Shown: positions 1-9,461, counted from the stretch's first letter. The stretch is 44,051 nucleotides of DNA from Limisoma sp963601185 (GCA_963601185.1 CAVCEE010000020.1:1-44051); one strand, 5' to 3'. Program-made: numbers and translations. The notes: a model not told the origin generated them from the letters alone.

Positions 1-177
1 GCTGCTGTGGCGATTGCCCATAAGAAGACAGGCGATCTGAAAACATATTTTGAAAGAAAAGTCGCCGAAGGAAAAAACAAAATGACTGTATTAAACGCAG
101 TGCGAGCCAAGCTCGTGGCGAGAATGTTCGCCGTAATCAGAAATAATCGAGTTTATCAACCCATTTTATCAGTTTAG
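1..177 (+). pseudogene. IS110/IS116/IS902-type transposase, C-terminal end (partial at window edge)
   Basis: Frame 1 is open from the first base to a TAG at 175-177 and encodes 58 residues. The segment YFERKVAEGKNKM, followed by VLNAVRAKLVARMFAVI, matches the C-terminal end of IS110-family transposases (Transposase_20 region) as I know them. The rest of the gene lies outside the window, so I cannot tell whether it is intact or a remnant. IS110 elements usually lack clear terminal inverted repeats, and I see none here. The next gene starts only 21 nt downstream, so the element's right end lies almost at that start codon. Confidence 0.7.
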
Positions 178-198
178 GCTTGCACAAATCATAAAAAT

Positions 199-1455
199 AT
201 GAATTTTGAATTGTTCTTTGCCAAGAGGCTTCGGCTCAACAATAAATCCACAAATGGGAAATCTGCGGTGTCGACACTTAATGTCGCCATTGCCGGTATG
301 GTTCTCGCCATAGTCATTATGGTTGTTGCGGTGTCAATTGTCACCGGTTTCAAGAGCACCATCGTTGACAAGATCACCAACCTCGACAGCCACATTAAGA
401 TTTTCAACAAGCATTACGACGGCGAAAACAATGTGGTAAGGAGTTACATCGACTTCAACGACGAACTTTCAAAACTCACCTCACCAGCGACAGACAACCG
501 CATAAAATCGGTTTGCCTAATAAGTGAGATTCCGTGCGTGCTAAAATCGCCCGACGGCTTTTCGGGACTACGCTACAAAGGCGTGACCGAACAGTTCGAC
601 CTCTCCTATCTCCGCTCGGTACTGACCGCCGGCAAGGCCGATGTCTCGGGTAATAACGTGATAGTTTCCAAGGTCATTGCCGACAAGTTGATGCTCAACA
701 TTGGAGACAAGTTGTATGTGTATTTTATGAACAACCAGCAAGTGAGGATGCGACGTTGCATCGTTACCGGCATCTTCAATACCGACTTCGACAGTTTCGA
801 CGAGAATGTGCTTGTTGGCAACCTCAAGAACCTTCAGTCGGTAAACCAATGGGATTCCACAACTGGCTCCTACATCGGAATTTACTGCAAGAATCTTGAC
901 GACATCAACGATGTACGCAATTCCATCGTGGAAAAGCTGTCCAAACTGGTTGCAAGCGGACAATCGTCGCTGACTGGGGAATTTCAGTTGTCGACAATCC
1001 GAGAAAATAACCCCTCCCATTTTGCCTGGCTCGACTTGATGAATACCAATATCGTGGTTGTTCTCGTGCTAATGGCATTCGTGGCTTGCTTCGCAATCAT
1101 TGCGTGTCTGATAATTGTGGTGCTCAACCGCATCAACACCATCGGCGTACTCAAAGCTCTTGGTGCGACCAATCACAGCATACGACTCATTTTCATCTCC
1201 ATAGTAATGAAGATTATCGTGCGGGCAATGATTATCGGCAATGCCATTGCCTTCTCTCTGCTCGGACTCCAAAAGCAGTTCCACTTGGTGAAACTCGACT
1301 CAGAGTCGTACTTTATGAACTATGTTCCGGTCGACTTCAACTGGTGGCTACTGATACTCAACAGCGGCATTATCATCCTTGCATTTGTAGCGCTATTGCT
1401 TCCGTCGTTTATTATTTCGTCAATAAAGCCGTCAAAATCAATAAAATTTGAATAA
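199..1455 (+). CDS. LolC/LolE-type ABC transporter permease (FtsX family)
   Basis: This 418-aa inner-membrane protein has the MacB/LolE layout. One membrane segment lies at about residues 28-50, then a roughly 220-residue periplasmic domain, then three membrane segments at about 278-305, 328-350 and 380-405 forming the FtsX permease domain. In the family, two such permeases and a LolD ATPase move lipoproteins from the inner membrane to LolA. No LolD or second permease is nearby. The start MNFELFFAKRL is typical of Bacteroidetes LolE-like proteins. An IS110-type gene ends 21 nt upstream and leaves no room for a normal promoter, so transcription may come from the element. Membership of the family is firm; the exact substrate is inferred. 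Confidence 0.85.
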   Translation: MNFELFFAKRLRLNNKSTNGKSAVSTLNVAIAGMVLAIVIMVVAVSIVTGFKSTIVDKITNLDSHIKIFNKHYDGENNVVRSYIDFNDELSKLTSPATDNRIKSVCLISEIPCVLKSPDGFSGLRYKGVTEQFDLSYLRSVLTAGKADVSGNNVIVSKVIADKLMLNIGDKLYVYFMNNQQVRMRRCIVTGIFNTDFDSFDENVLVGNLKNLQSVNQWDSTTGSYIGIYCKNLDDINDVRNSIVEKLSKLVASGQSSLTGEFQLSTIRENNPSHFAWLDLMNTNIVVVLVLMAFVACFAIIACLIIVVLNRINTIGVLKALGATNHSIRLIFISIVMKIIVRAMIIGNAIAFSLLGLQKQFHLVKLDSESYFMNYVPVDFNWWLLILNSGIIILAFVALLLPSFIISSIKPSKSIKFE

Positions 1456-1613
1456 GCGCGCAAGCCGAAATTCACTACAAAAAGGGACGGTTTCACGACA
1501 GGGAAAAGCCTGTGCCTACCAGCGTTCTTCGTTTTACGATTTGAATACAAATTTTGAGGTTTTTTCAGACAAAGAATAACTGACCAATGTAAAAAATAAT
1601 CATATTATTTTCC

Positions 1614-1621
1614 TACCTTTG
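1614..1621 (+). promoter_or_regulatory. Bacteroidetes -7 box for nrnA
   Basis: TACCTTTG matches the Bacteroidetes -7 consensus TAnnTTTG and lies 25 nt before the ATG at 1647. No clear TTG occurs at the -33 position; the upstream stretch is simply AT-rich. The box would drive nrnA and probably the two genes behind it. Confidence 0.55.
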
Positions 1622-1646
1622 CAAATCAATATTACGAATAGCGACA

Positions 1647-2672
1647 ATGTTAGAACAAGTTATAGCCCCATCACTACTACAGCAATTCAAAGATGCTATA
1701 GAAAAGAGTACCAGGGTTGTGATCACATGCCACAAGTCACCCGACGGCGATGCGGTAGGATCCAACCTTGCGCTGAAACTCATTTTGGAGAAAATGGGGA
1801 AAACCGCGACAGTCATAACCCCAGACAATGTGCCTGAGGATATGGCTTTCCTGCCCGATAGCAACACTATTGTAACATACGCCACCGAGCCAGAAAAGGC
1901 TGCGCAGATTGTGGGTTCGGCAGATTTGATTTGCTGCCTCGACTTCAATGCGCTTCACCGTCTTGCCGGATTTGGCGAAGTTGTGGGCAATGCAACCTGC
2001 CCGAAACTGATGGTGGACCACCACATCAACCCCGACCCGATTTGCAACCCCACCCTGTCGTTTCCGCAAATGACATCGACCTGCGAACTTCTCTACCGCA
2101 TTCTCGAAGGCATAGGATACCAGGACAAGATAGACCTTGACGTTGCCACATGTATCTACACCGGAATGATGACCGACACTGGCAACTTCTCCTACAACTC
2201 AAATTTCCCCGAGTTGTATCTCATCGTGGCAGACCTCGTGAAGCGTGGAGTGGACAAAGACCGCATATACAAGTTGACAATCGGCACATCGAGCGAAGCG
2301 CGCCTTCGACTCAACGGATACGCCATTGCCGAAAAGATGCGTCTATTTCCGTCGCATAAGGCATCGCTGACCATACTCAACAAGCGCGACCTGCGAAAAT
2401 TCCACTATCAGGTGGGCGACACCGAGGTGCTTGCCAATATGCCGCTGGCCATACCGACTGTAATTTGGTCGACTTTCTTCCGCGAAGAGAAAGATTTCGT
2501 GAAGGTGTCGATGCGATCGGAGGGCGATTTCCACGTGAACACCCTTTGTGCAAAATATTTCAACGGCGGAGGTCACGCCAATGCGGCTGGAGGAGAATAC
2601 CGGGGCTCTCTTGACGGAGCAATAGACACTTATTACCAAATTTTGAAAGATTTAACCAACGAAAAAAGATAA
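1647..2672 (+). CDS. nrnA: Bifunctional oligoribonuclease/pAp phosphatase (DHH/DHHA1)
   Basis: This 341-aa cytoplasmic phosphoesterase shows the DHH-family signature motifs in order. They are HKSPDGDAVGS (residues about 28-38), the CLDFNA motif, VDHH, a DTGNFSY motif near residue 175, and the C-terminal DHHA1 glycine-rich motif GGGHANAAGG. NrnA-type enzymes use Mn to degrade 2-5 nt RNAs and to dephosphorylate 3'-phosphoadenosine 5'-phosphate. Length and motif spacing are normal. It has its own -7 box at 1614. The stop is 3 nt before the DUF4827 gene, and the group nrnA, DUF4827, glmM is read in one direction. Confidence 0.9.
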   Translation: MLEQVIAPSLLQQFKDAIEKSTRVVITCHKSPDGDAVGSNLALKLILEKMGKTATVITPDNVPEDMAFLPDSNTIVTYATEPEKAAQIVGSADLICCLDFNALHRLAGFGEVVGNATCPKLMVDHHINPDPICNPTLSFPQMTSTCELLYRILEGIGYQDKIDLDVATCIYTGMMTDTGNFSYNSNFPELYLIVADLVKRGVDKDRIYKLTIGTSSEARLRLNGYAIAEKMRLFPSHKASLTILNKRDLRKFHYQVGDTEVLANMPLAIPTVIWSTFFREEKDFVKVSMRSEGDFHVNTLCAKYFNGGGHANAAGGEYRGSLDGAIDTYYQILKDLTNEKR

Positions 2673-2675
2673 GAT

Positions 2676-3251
2676 ATGAAAATCAGAAACATCATACTAA
2701 CGACAGTCACAGTTGCTATCGCATTACTTTCATCGTGCAACAATAGCAAGAGTTACACAGAACTCCTTGACGACGAAGACAAGTCGGTCAACGCTTTTCT
2801 TGCTAGCCAGAAAGTGATTCGTACAATCCCAGCCGACACCGTATTCCAAACAGGCAGCGATGCACCGTACTATCAAATTGACGATGAAGGCAATGTCTAT
2901 ATGCAGGTAATCAAGACTGGCGACCGCGTGAGCAACAGAGCCAAAGACGGCGAAAAAATCTATTTTCGCTTTGGTCGCATAAGCATTAACCGCTGGAGTG
3001 CCGGCTACGACGACGAGCCGTCGGGCAATTTCGGGGACCTCTCCTACGAAAGTACCGCATTCACCTACTCCAACGAAGAGGCCAACTACAGTTACACCAC
3101 CTACGGCTACGGCGTGGTGATGCCGTTGACCTATCTTGGCATCGACTGCGAGGTCAACCTTTTGGTGAGAAGCCGCAAAGGACCGTCGTCGGAGATTGCT
3201 GATGTTGTGCCATACCTCTACAACATAAGGTATTTCAGAAGCAAAAACTAG
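2676..3251 (+). CDS. DUF4827 family lipoprotein
   Basis: This 191-aa protein begins with a lipoprotein signal peptide: a hydrophobic stretch to residue 18, then the lipobox LLSSC with the acylated Cys near residue 21. The body (QIDDEGNVYMQVIKTG, GEKIYFRFGRI, and a late YGVVMPLTYLG) resembles DUF4827 proteins of Bacteroidales. I recall these being encoded beside a phosphoglucosamine mutase, as here, and they have an FKBP-like appearance (a G..V...GD.V.F.F pattern). No catalytic function is established. It lies 3 nt after nrnA and 37 nt before glmM and is probably co-transcribed with them. It is expected to be membrane-anchored in the envelope. Confidence 0.8.
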   Translation: MKIRNIILTTVTVAIALLSSCNNSKSYTELLDDEDKSVNAFLASQKVIRTIPADTVFQTGSDAPYYQIDDEGNVYMQVIKTGDRVSNRAKDGEKIYFRFGRISINRWSAGYDDEPSGNFGDLSYESTAFTYSNEEANYSYTTYGYGVVMPLTYLGIDCEVNLLVRSRKGPSSEIADVVPYLYNIRYFRSKN

Positions 3252-3288
3252 AAACCAAAACAAACCATATAACAAACCATTATTTATT

Positions 3289-4686
3289 ATGTCACTAATC
3301 AAATCAATTTCAGGCATCCGCGGCACCATTGGAGGGCCTGCTGGTGACGGTCTAAGCCCACTTGACATTGTTAAATTCACTGCCGCTTATGCCACATTCA
3401 TACGCAAATCGACCACTAAGACATCAAACACGATTGTTGTGGGACGAGATGCACGCCTTTCCGGCGAAATGGTGAAAGACATTGTTGTCGGCACGCTGAA
3501 CGGTATGGGATTCGATGTTGTCAACATCGGCCTTGCCACCACCCCAACAACCGAGTTGGCTGTGGTCTGGGAAAAAGCGTGCGGTGGCATCATTCTGACA
3601 GCATCCCACAACCCAAAACAGTGGAATGCCCTCAAACTGCTCAACGAGAACGGCGAATTTCTCAGCGACGCAGAAGGCAAGGAAGTACTTGCCATTGCAG
3701 AAGCAGAATCATTTACCTTTGCTGAAGTCGACGACCTCGGACACGAATTCAGCAACGACACATATACACGCAAACACATCGACAGCGTGCTTGACCTAGA
3801 CCTCGTGGACATCGATGCCATCAAGAATGCCAACTTCACAGTTGCCGTTGATGCGGTGAATTCCGTAGGAGGCTGTGTCATTCCGCAACTGCTGCGGAGA
3901 TTGGGCGTGAAGAAAGTAATCGAACTCAACTGCGAGCCGACTGGCAATTTCGCGCATACCCCAGAACCAATTCCTGAGAATTTGACTCAGATTTCCGACC
4001 TGCTAAAGACAGGATGCGCCGATGTGGGCTTCGTTGTAGATCCCGACGTAGACCGTTTGGCAATTGTGATGGAAAACGGCGAAATGTTTGTTGAGGAATA
4101 CACCCTCGTTGCCGTTGCCGACTATATTCTGTCGAAGACTCCGGGCGCAACCGTGTCCAACCTTTCGTCATCGCGCGCACTCCGCGATGTAACCGAGCGT
4201 CACGGATGCACCTACAGCGCATCGGCGGTTGGCGAAGTTAACGTGGTTACACAGATGAAGAAAACCGGCGCCGTAATCGGCGGCGAAGGCAATGGCGGAG
4301 TGATTTATCCTGCAAGCCACTATGGTCGTGACGCCCTTGTAGGCGTAGCACTCTTCCTCTCGCTTTTGGCTCACAAAGGCAAAAAGGTGTCGGAGTTGAA
4401 AAAAGAATATCCACAATACTGCATTGCCAAAAACAAAATTCAACTCACCCCCGACATTGATGTAGATGCTATTCTCGAGGCTGTCAAGAAGAAATATGCC
4501 AACGAGAAAGTCACCACAATCGACGGCGTGAAGATTGATTTCGCGGATTATTGGGTACATCTCCGCAAGAGCAACACCGAACCGATTATAAGAATCTATT
4601 CGGAAGCCAACACGATGGAGCAGGCAAACGCCATTGCCGACGAAATTAAGAAAGTCGTTTCCGAAATTACAGGCAAAAACTGCTAA
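3289..4686 (+). CDS. glmM: Phosphoglucosamine mutase
   Basis: This 465-aa enzyme of the alpha-D-phosphohexomutase family interconverts glucosamine-6-P and glucosamine-1-P for UDP-GlcNAc synthesis (peptidoglycan, LPS). All four family signatures are visible. They are the phosphoserine loop TASHNP (Ser about 106), the metal loop DPDVDR near residue 248, the sugar-binding EGNGG loop near 330, and the C-terminal phosphate-binding RKSNTEPIIRIYSE. The alternative is a broad phosphomannomutase/phosphoglucomutase; length and the Bacteroidales context (DUF4827, nrnA) favour GlmM. It is followed by a strong terminator. Confidence 0.85.
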   Translation: MSLIKSISGIRGTIGGPAGDGLSPLDIVKFTAAYATFIRKSTTKTSNTIVVGRDARLSGEMVKDIVVGTLNGMGFDVVNIGLATTPTTELAVVWEKACGGIILTASHNPKQWNALKLLNENGEFLSDAEGKEVLAIAEAESFTFAEVDDLGHEFSNDTYTRKHIDSVLDLDLVDIDAIKNANFTVAVDAVNSVGGCVIPQLLRRLGVKKVIELNCEPTGNFAHTPEPIPENLTQISDLLKTGCADVGFVVDPDVDRLAIVMENGEMFVEEYTLVAVADYILSKTPGATVSNLSSSRALRDVTERHGCTYSASAVGEVNVVTQMKKTGAVIGGEGNGGVIYPASHYGRDALVGVALFLSLLAHKGKKVSELKKEYPQYCIAKNKIQLTPDIDVDAILEAVKKKYANEKVTTIDGVKIDFADYWVHLRKSNTEPIIRIYSEANTMEQANAIADEIKKVVSEITGKNC

Positions 4687-4709
4687 TTTATTAGGTCTTT
4701 ATAGAATTT

Positions 4710-4747
4710 CAGCGTCTACTGCTTTTTGCGGTAGACGCTGCTTTTTT
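4710..4747 (+). terminator. Rho-independent terminator after glmM
   Basis: A perfect 10-bp stem (CAGCGTCTAC at 4710-4719 with GTAGACGCTG at 4731-4740) encloses an 11-nt loop and is followed by C and six T. It lies 24 nt after the glmM stop and separates that operon from the TonB receptor gene. Confidence 0.9.
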
Positions 4748-4793
4748 ATTGTGCACAATATAATTAAACCGTCATTCTTTCGTTAATTAGTAT

Positions 4794-7220
4794 ATGTACA
4801 CGACAAAAATGCACTTATCCAAGGCTCTATATATAACGATAATCCTGCTTTCGCTGCCAATGGCGGCTTTGTCGCAGGTAAACATATCAGGCAAGGTAAT
4901 CGACAACGATAGCAAGCCAATCGAGTTTGCCACCGTGCGGATTGCAAAAACAGCCATAGGCACAACCTCCGGGCTCGACGGCAGTTACTCGCTGACCGTT
5001 GCCAGCCAGGACACCATAGAGATTATCTTCTCGTGTCTCGGCTATAAGGAGCGACACCAGAAACTAATCAAACCCGAAGGCAAAGTCAGCCTCACCGTGA
5101 AACTGACCGACGCCACCACTGAACTGCAAGGTGTAACCGTGACCGAATACCGCAAGCAGACCAACGGCATGCAAAACCTTGATCCACGTTCGTTACAGCA
5201 AACCACCTCAGTATCAGGCAACGGAGTAGAGGCTCTGTTGTCGACCGTTGCCGGCGTGTCGTCGAAGAACGAGATGAGTTCACAGTACTCCGTGCGCGGC
5301 GGCTCATACGACGAAAACAGCGTTTACATCAACGGCATTGAAGTCTACCGTCCGCTGCTCATTTCCTCCGGCCAGCAGGAAGGATTGAGCATTATAAACC
5401 CCAACCTCGTAGGCAACATCCAATTCTCTACTGGCGGATTCTCAGCCGAATACGGCGACAAGATGTCGTCGGTGCTCGATATCACCTACCGCCAGCCCGA
5501 AGCCTTTGAAGGCTACCTTTCTGGCAGTCTTATGGGAGCAGAGGCCTCCGTAGGTCACAACACTGGCAAGTTCTCTCAACTCCACGGCTTCCGCTTCAAA
5601 CGTAACGCCTCACTACTCAGTTCCATGGATTCCAAGGGTGAATATGATCCTACGTTTATTGACTATCAGACCAACCTCCGATACAAGTTCAACGACCGCT
5701 GGAGCATTGCCTTTCTTGGCAACATCTCGTCAAACGACTACAAATTCAAGCCCACTACACGCTCCACATCGTTCGGTATCTCAGAGAACGTAAAAGAATT
5801 TACCGTCTATTTCGACGGCGAAGAGCACGATAAGTTCGAGACCTATTTCGGCGCGCTGGAACTGAATTTCAAGCCCAGCAAGGCCCACGAATTCACGTTT
5901 CTTGCTTCCGGATTCCTAACTAATGAACTCGTTTCATACGACATCTCTGGCGAATACTGGCTGGACGATGCCGGTACTAACGACGGCGACAACTCCATCG
6001 GTGGCGAGGTCGGCGTAGGCAAATACCTCGAGCATGCCCGCGACCGGCTGAAAGCGAGTGTGTTCAACTTTGCGCTGAAAGGGCACACTGGTTTGAGCCA
6101 CCACAATCTGAGTTACGGGCTGGAATTCCGCCACCAGTCGGTCTACGACCGGTCAAGCGAATGGGAACTGCGAGACTCGGCAGGCTATACACTTCCACAC
6201 AAGGATGACAAGGTGCAAATGATTTACAATCTCCGCTCTTCCAACGACTTGTCAACAAACAAGGTATCATTCTATGCCCACGACACCTACAAGTTGCAAA
6301 CTGGCATCGGACTCTTTTCAATCAACGGAGGCATCCGCTTCTCCTATTGGGACTTCAACCGCGAGTTCCTCGTCAGTCCGCGAGTGAGCATCGGTTTCAT
6401 TCCCGAGCATAACAGCCGCGTCGCCATACGCCTGGCTGGTGGCCTGTACTACCAGTCGCCATTCTACAAGGAATTCCGCATCACGCAAGTTGACGAAGAC
6501 GGCAACTCATACCAGACACTCAACAGCGACATCAAATCGCAACGAAGCATCCAGATGATACTCGGCAGCGACTACACGTTCCGTGCTATGGACCGTCCGT
6601 TCAAGTTGACTGCCGAAGCATACTACAAAAACCTGTCAAACCTCATCCCCTACGAACTCGACAACCTCAAACTCGTATATACCGGCACCAACTCGTCGAA
6701 AGGTTTCATCACTGGTATCGACTTCAAACTCTTCGGACAATTTGTACCTGGCACCGATTCCTGGATCAGTTTCTCACTTATGAAAACACAGGAGACGCTC
6801 AACGGTGTGAAAGTGCCGCGACCTACAGACCAACGCTACAGCGTCGGACTATTTTTCACCGACTATTTCCCGAAATTTCCGAAACTCAAATTCAGCCTCC
6901 GCGGCATCTTCTCAGACGGTTTTCCAATGACCCCACCGCAGGTGACGCGCGACGTGGCATGGCTGAGAATACCAGCCTACAAGCGTGTTGATATAGGCTT
7001 CCAGTACCAACTTGTCGGTGCGCCCAACGAAGGCGTACGCCCATACAACTTCTGGCGCAACTTCAAGAATATCAGCATCGGCGTGGACGTGTTCAACCTC
7101 TTGGGCATATCCAACGTGAGCAGTTGCTATTGGGTGACCGACGTAAACAATCTGCAATACGCCGTTCCAAACTATCTGACCGGCCGCCAATTTAACGTGA
7201 CATTATCCTTCGGATTCTAG
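4794..7220 (+). CDS. TonB-dependent receptor with N-terminal carboxypeptidase-regulatory-like domain
   Basis: This 808-aa outer-membrane receptor has a signal peptide (cleavage near LPMAALSQ), a carboxypeptidase D regulatory-like beta-sandwich at about 30-115, a plug domain at about 120-245 (VEALLSTVAGVSS, YSVRGGSYDENSVYING) and a 22-strand-type barrel to the end. It finishes in the terminal aromatic LSFGF expected of barrel proteins. It imports a ligand with energy from TonB/ExbBD. No SusD-like partner or glycan enzymes flank it, so it is not a PUL SusC and the ligand is unknown (metal chelate, vitamin or peptide possible). The ATG at 4809 gives a more usual signal peptide start than 4794. 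No clear promoter box was found upstream. Confidence 0.85.
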   Translation: MYTTKMHLSKALYITIILLSLPMAALSQVNISGKVIDNDSKPIEFATVRIAKTAIGTTSGLDGSYSLTVASQDTIEIIFSCLGYKERHQKLIKPEGKVSLTVKLTDATTELQGVTVTEYRKQTNGMQNLDPRSLQQTTSVSGNGVEALLSTVAGVSSKNEMSSQYSVRGGSYDENSVYINGIEVYRPLLISSGQQEGLSIINPNLVGNIQFSTGGFSAEYGDKMSSVLDITYRQPEAFEGYLSGSLMGAEASVGHNTGKFSQLHGFRFKRNASLLSSMDSKGEYDPTFIDYQTNLRYKFNDRWSIAFLGNISSNDYKFKPTTRSTSFGISENVKEFTVYFDGEEHDKFETYFGALELNFKPSKAHEFTFLASGFLTNELVSYDISGEYWLDDAGTNDGDNSIGGEVGVGKYLEHARDRLKASVFNFALKGHTGLSHHNLSYGLEFRHQSVYDRSSEWELRDSAGYTLPHKDDKVQMIYNLRSSNDLSTNKVSFYAHDTYKLQTGIGLFSINGGIRFSYWDFNREFLVSPRVSIGFIPEHNSRVAIRLAGGLYYQSPFYKEFRITQVDEDGNSYQTLNSDIKSQRSIQMILGSDYTFRAMDRPFKLTAEAYYKNLSNLIPYELDNLKLVYTGTNSSKGFITGIDFKLFGQFVPGTDSWISFSLMKTQETLNGVKVPRPTDQRYSVGLFFTDYFPKFPKLKFSLRGIFSDGFPMTPPQVTRDVAWLRIPAYKRVDIGFQYQLVGAPNEGVRPYNFWRNFKNISIGVDVFNLLGISNVSSCYWVTDVNNLQYAVPNYLTGRQFNVTLSFGF

Positions 7221-7247
7221 TCACAAACTTTCTGTTTTGCTTGTGAC
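7220..7247 (+). terminator. Weak hairpin overlapping the receptor stop codon
   Basis: GTCACAA at 7220-7226 pairs with TTGTGAC at 7241-7247 around a 14-nt loop, starting on the last base of the TAG. There is no T-run after it, so termination is uncertain. Its 3' arm contains the -33 TTG of the next promoter. Confidence 0.3.
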
Positions 7248-7271
7248 AGACTAAAGTTTATGTTAAATTTG
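7241..7271 (+). promoter_or_regulatory. Promoter for the SLC13/STAS/PP2C operon
   Basis: TTG at 7241-7243, 20 nt of spacing, then TAAATTTG at 7264-7271 match the Bacteroidetes sigma-ABfr consensus (TTTG/TTG, about 20 nt, TAnnTTTG). It lies 51 nt before the ATG at 7322. Confidence 0.7.
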
Positions 7272-7321
7272 CAACGCATTTTGTGCAATTATCCCTATAG
7301 CAAAACAAAACACCACAGCCT

Positions 7322-9118
7322 ATGAGTGCCATCATTTTTCTCGGATTAGGATTGGATGCCTGGATTACCCTAGCTCTAATCATCATCCTCTTCGCCTCAA
7401 TGATGTTCACCAAGTTACCTGCAGAGTTTGCGTTTCTTGGCATTATGTTTTTCTTCCTCGTCTTCGGCATCCTCGATGCAAACGAGGCGTTGTCCGGTTT
7501 CAGTTCCAGTTCAGTTGTCGTTGTCGGCATCCTATTTGTAGTCATCGCCGGACTTGTCCATAGCGGCGTGATTCACTGGATGGTAAAGCAACTGCTCGGC
7601 ACTCCATCTTCCTACTCCAAAGCACTCATCCGATTGATGCTCCCGGTAGCAGTATTGAGTTCGGTGCTCAGCAACACCACAGTTGTTGCACTGTTTATCA
7701 AAGTGGTCAAGATTTGGGCAAAGAAACTCAACATTGCCCCATCGAAACTGCTGATACCACTCAGTTACGCATCCTGCTTCGGCGGCATCTGTACCCTTAT
7801 CGGCACACCGCCAAACCTTATCATCTCCGGACTTCTCACCGAGAGTGATCCTTCAATATCGCTCAATATTTTCAGCACCACCATACCGGGCTTATTCTGC
7901 CTTGCTGTCGGCATCGGTGTGATGCTGACCATGCACAGACTCCTTCCTGTAAGGAAATCACCGAGCGACGCACTTGGCGAGACAAGTGAATACACTGTGG
8001 AATTTCTAGTACCGACCGACTGCCAATATGTTGGTCAGACCGTTTCGGAAGCCGGCATCAAGGACTTTGCTGGCGGCCGACTGATTGAAATTGTGCGTTT
8101 CGACAAGGAAGTGATAAGTCCTGTGCCTTCCGACGAATTTATTATGGGCGGCGACCGCCTCGTTTTTGCCGGACAGATTGACAGCATCCTCGACCTGCGC
8201 AAGAGCCACGGACTGACGGCTGCAACGCAACACGTGTTCTCGCTCGATGACAGTGAAAGAAACCGACAACTCTATACGGCAACAGTGAAGCACGGCGGCG
8301 CACTCATCGGCAAGACGATGGAGAGCATCGACTTTGAGGAACGCAACAACACCGTACTTATCGCCATTGTCCGCGAAGGCGACCGCATCAATGCCAACCC
8401 CCGTTCCGTAAAGATGGAGTTTGGCGACACTCTGTTGCTGGAATGTCCAAGCACCCAAAGCGAGAAGGCTTTCAAGCAAGCCGTAGACAAAGATCTTCGT
8501 TTCTTTGACTCTGAAGACATACCGCATATCGGCAAAAAGACAATCGTGTCGGCATCAATAATGATTGCAATGATATTGTTGTCAACGTTCAACGTTCTGC
8601 CACTGATGCAAAGTTGCTTCCTTGCTGCATTTGCAATGGTAGTGACACGCTGCTGCACCTCGCGACAGGCCTGGAACGCCATCAGTTGGGACGTGCTTAT
8701 GATATTTGCCGGCTCTGTCTGCATCGGTACTGCCATCGACAAGACCGGCATAGCAAGCGCACTCGCCGACAGCATTCTCCACGCGTGCGGCACCAACCCG
8801 GTGATTGCGCTGACGTGCATCTGCCTTGTGGCTACATTCATCACTGAATTTATCAGCAACACCGCAGCGGCGGCAATATTCTTCCCCATCGCCTATCAGA
8901 CGGCTATTACTCTGCATGCTAACCCCGTTACATTCTGTATAGCACTGATGATTGCCGTTTCATCAAGTTTTGCAACGCCAATCGGCTCACCGACCCACAT
9001 GATGGTCTACGGCGAAGGTGGCTACAGATTTACTGACTTCACAAAAATAGGTCTCGTTATGAACATCGTGATACTCATTGCCAACATCTTCATCGTGACA
9101 ATGGTATTCCCTCTATAA
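7322..9118 (+). CDS. SLC13/DASS-type anion transporter with two TrkA-C (RCK_C) domains
   Basis: This 598-aa inner-membrane protein has about five to six N-terminal membrane helices, a cytoplasmic insert at about 215-395 and five to six C-terminal helices. The two SNT-type signatures of the DASS/ArsB fold are present: SNTTVVALF followed by GTPPNL in the first half, and SNTAAAAIFFP followed by SFATPIGSPTH in the second. The insert contains two RCK_C-like repeats (around FAGGRLIEIVR and NNTVLIAIVREG). Homologues are annotated as Na+/sulfate or dicarboxylate symporters; the substrate cannot be read from sequence. It is first in a same-strand run that leads into a STAS/PP2C signalling module 40 nt downstream. 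Confidence 0.85.
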   Translation: MSAIIFLGLGLDAWITLALIIILFASMMFTKLPAEFAFLGIMFFFLVFGILDANEALSGFSSSSVVVVGILFVVIAGLVHSGVIHWMVKQLLGTPSSYSKALIRLMLPVAVLSSVLSNTTVVALFIKVVKIWAKKLNIAPSKLLIPLSYASCFGGICTLIGTPPNLIISGLLTESDPSISLNIFSTTIPGLFCLAVGIGVMLTMHRLLPVRKSPSDALGETSEYTVEFLVPTDCQYVGQTVSEAGIKDFAGGRLIEIVRFDKEVISPVPSDEFIMGGDRLVFAGQIDSILDLRKSHGLTAATQHVFSLDDSERNRQLYTATVKHGGALIGKTMESIDFEERNNTVLIAIVREGDRINANPRSVKMEFGDTLLLECPSTQSEKAFKQAVDKDLRFFDSEDIPHIGKKTIVSASIMIAMILLSTFNVLPLMQSCFLAAFAMVVTRCCTSRQAWNAISWDVLMIFAGSVCIGTAIDKTGIASALADSILHACGTNPVIALTCICLVATFITEFISNTAAAAIFFPIAYQTAITLHANPVTFCIALMIAVSSSFATPIGSPTHMMVYGEGGYRFTDFTKIGLVMNIVILIANIFIVTMVFPL

Positions 9119-9158
9119 AAACAGTTAAAACAAGAACAAAAACTACAAACATAGAATT

Positions 9159-9461
9159 ATGAAAATCGAAATCAACAACGAAGGAAACATCATCCGTGCC
9201 GCTATGGACGGCCGTCTCGACACCGTTAGCGCAGCATCCTGCGAAAAGGAACTCCAACCGTTGAAGGACAATGCCGACAAGGAAATTGTGATTGACTGCT
9301 CCAAGTTGGAATATATCAGCAGCAGCGGCTTGCGTCTCTTCCTGTCGCTACGCAAGGCCGTAGAAGCCAAAGGCGGCAAAATGGCTATCGAGAACATCAA
9401 CGACGAAATCAGCAACGTGTTCAAGATAACCGGATTCTTCAAACTCTTTGACATACGATAG
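9159..9461 (+). CDS. STAS-domain anti-sigma-factor antagonist (SpoIIAA/RsbV-like)
   Basis: This 100-aa single-domain cytoplasmic protein has the STAS fold pattern: GRLDTVSA after strand one, then VIDCSKLEYISSSGLRLFL. The serine run SSSG is the usual site phosphorylated by an RsbW-type kinase. In partner switching, the unphosphorylated antagonist sequesters the kinase and frees the output. Its last base is shared with the GTG start of the next gene, which encodes both a PP2C phosphatase and a kinase-like ATPase. That makes the protein almost certainly the substrate of that fusion. No sigma factor is nearby, so the final target is unknown. Confidence 0.88.
   Translation: MKIEINNEGNIIRAAMDGRLDTVSAASCEKELQPLKDNADKEIVIDCSKLEYISSSGLRLFLSLRKAVEAKGGKMAIENINDEISNVFKITGFFKLFDIR

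Noticed and set aside
4749..4793. Promoter for the TonB receptor
   Set aside because: A TTG at 4749-4751 exists, but the best -7 match (TTCTTTCG) is poor and the spacing of 23 nt is too long.
7220..7247. Riboswitch-like hairpin before the SLC13 gene
   Set aside because: The hairpin lies upstream of the probable transcription start and is only 7 bp, so it cannot act in the leader. It is listed only as a weak possible terminator.
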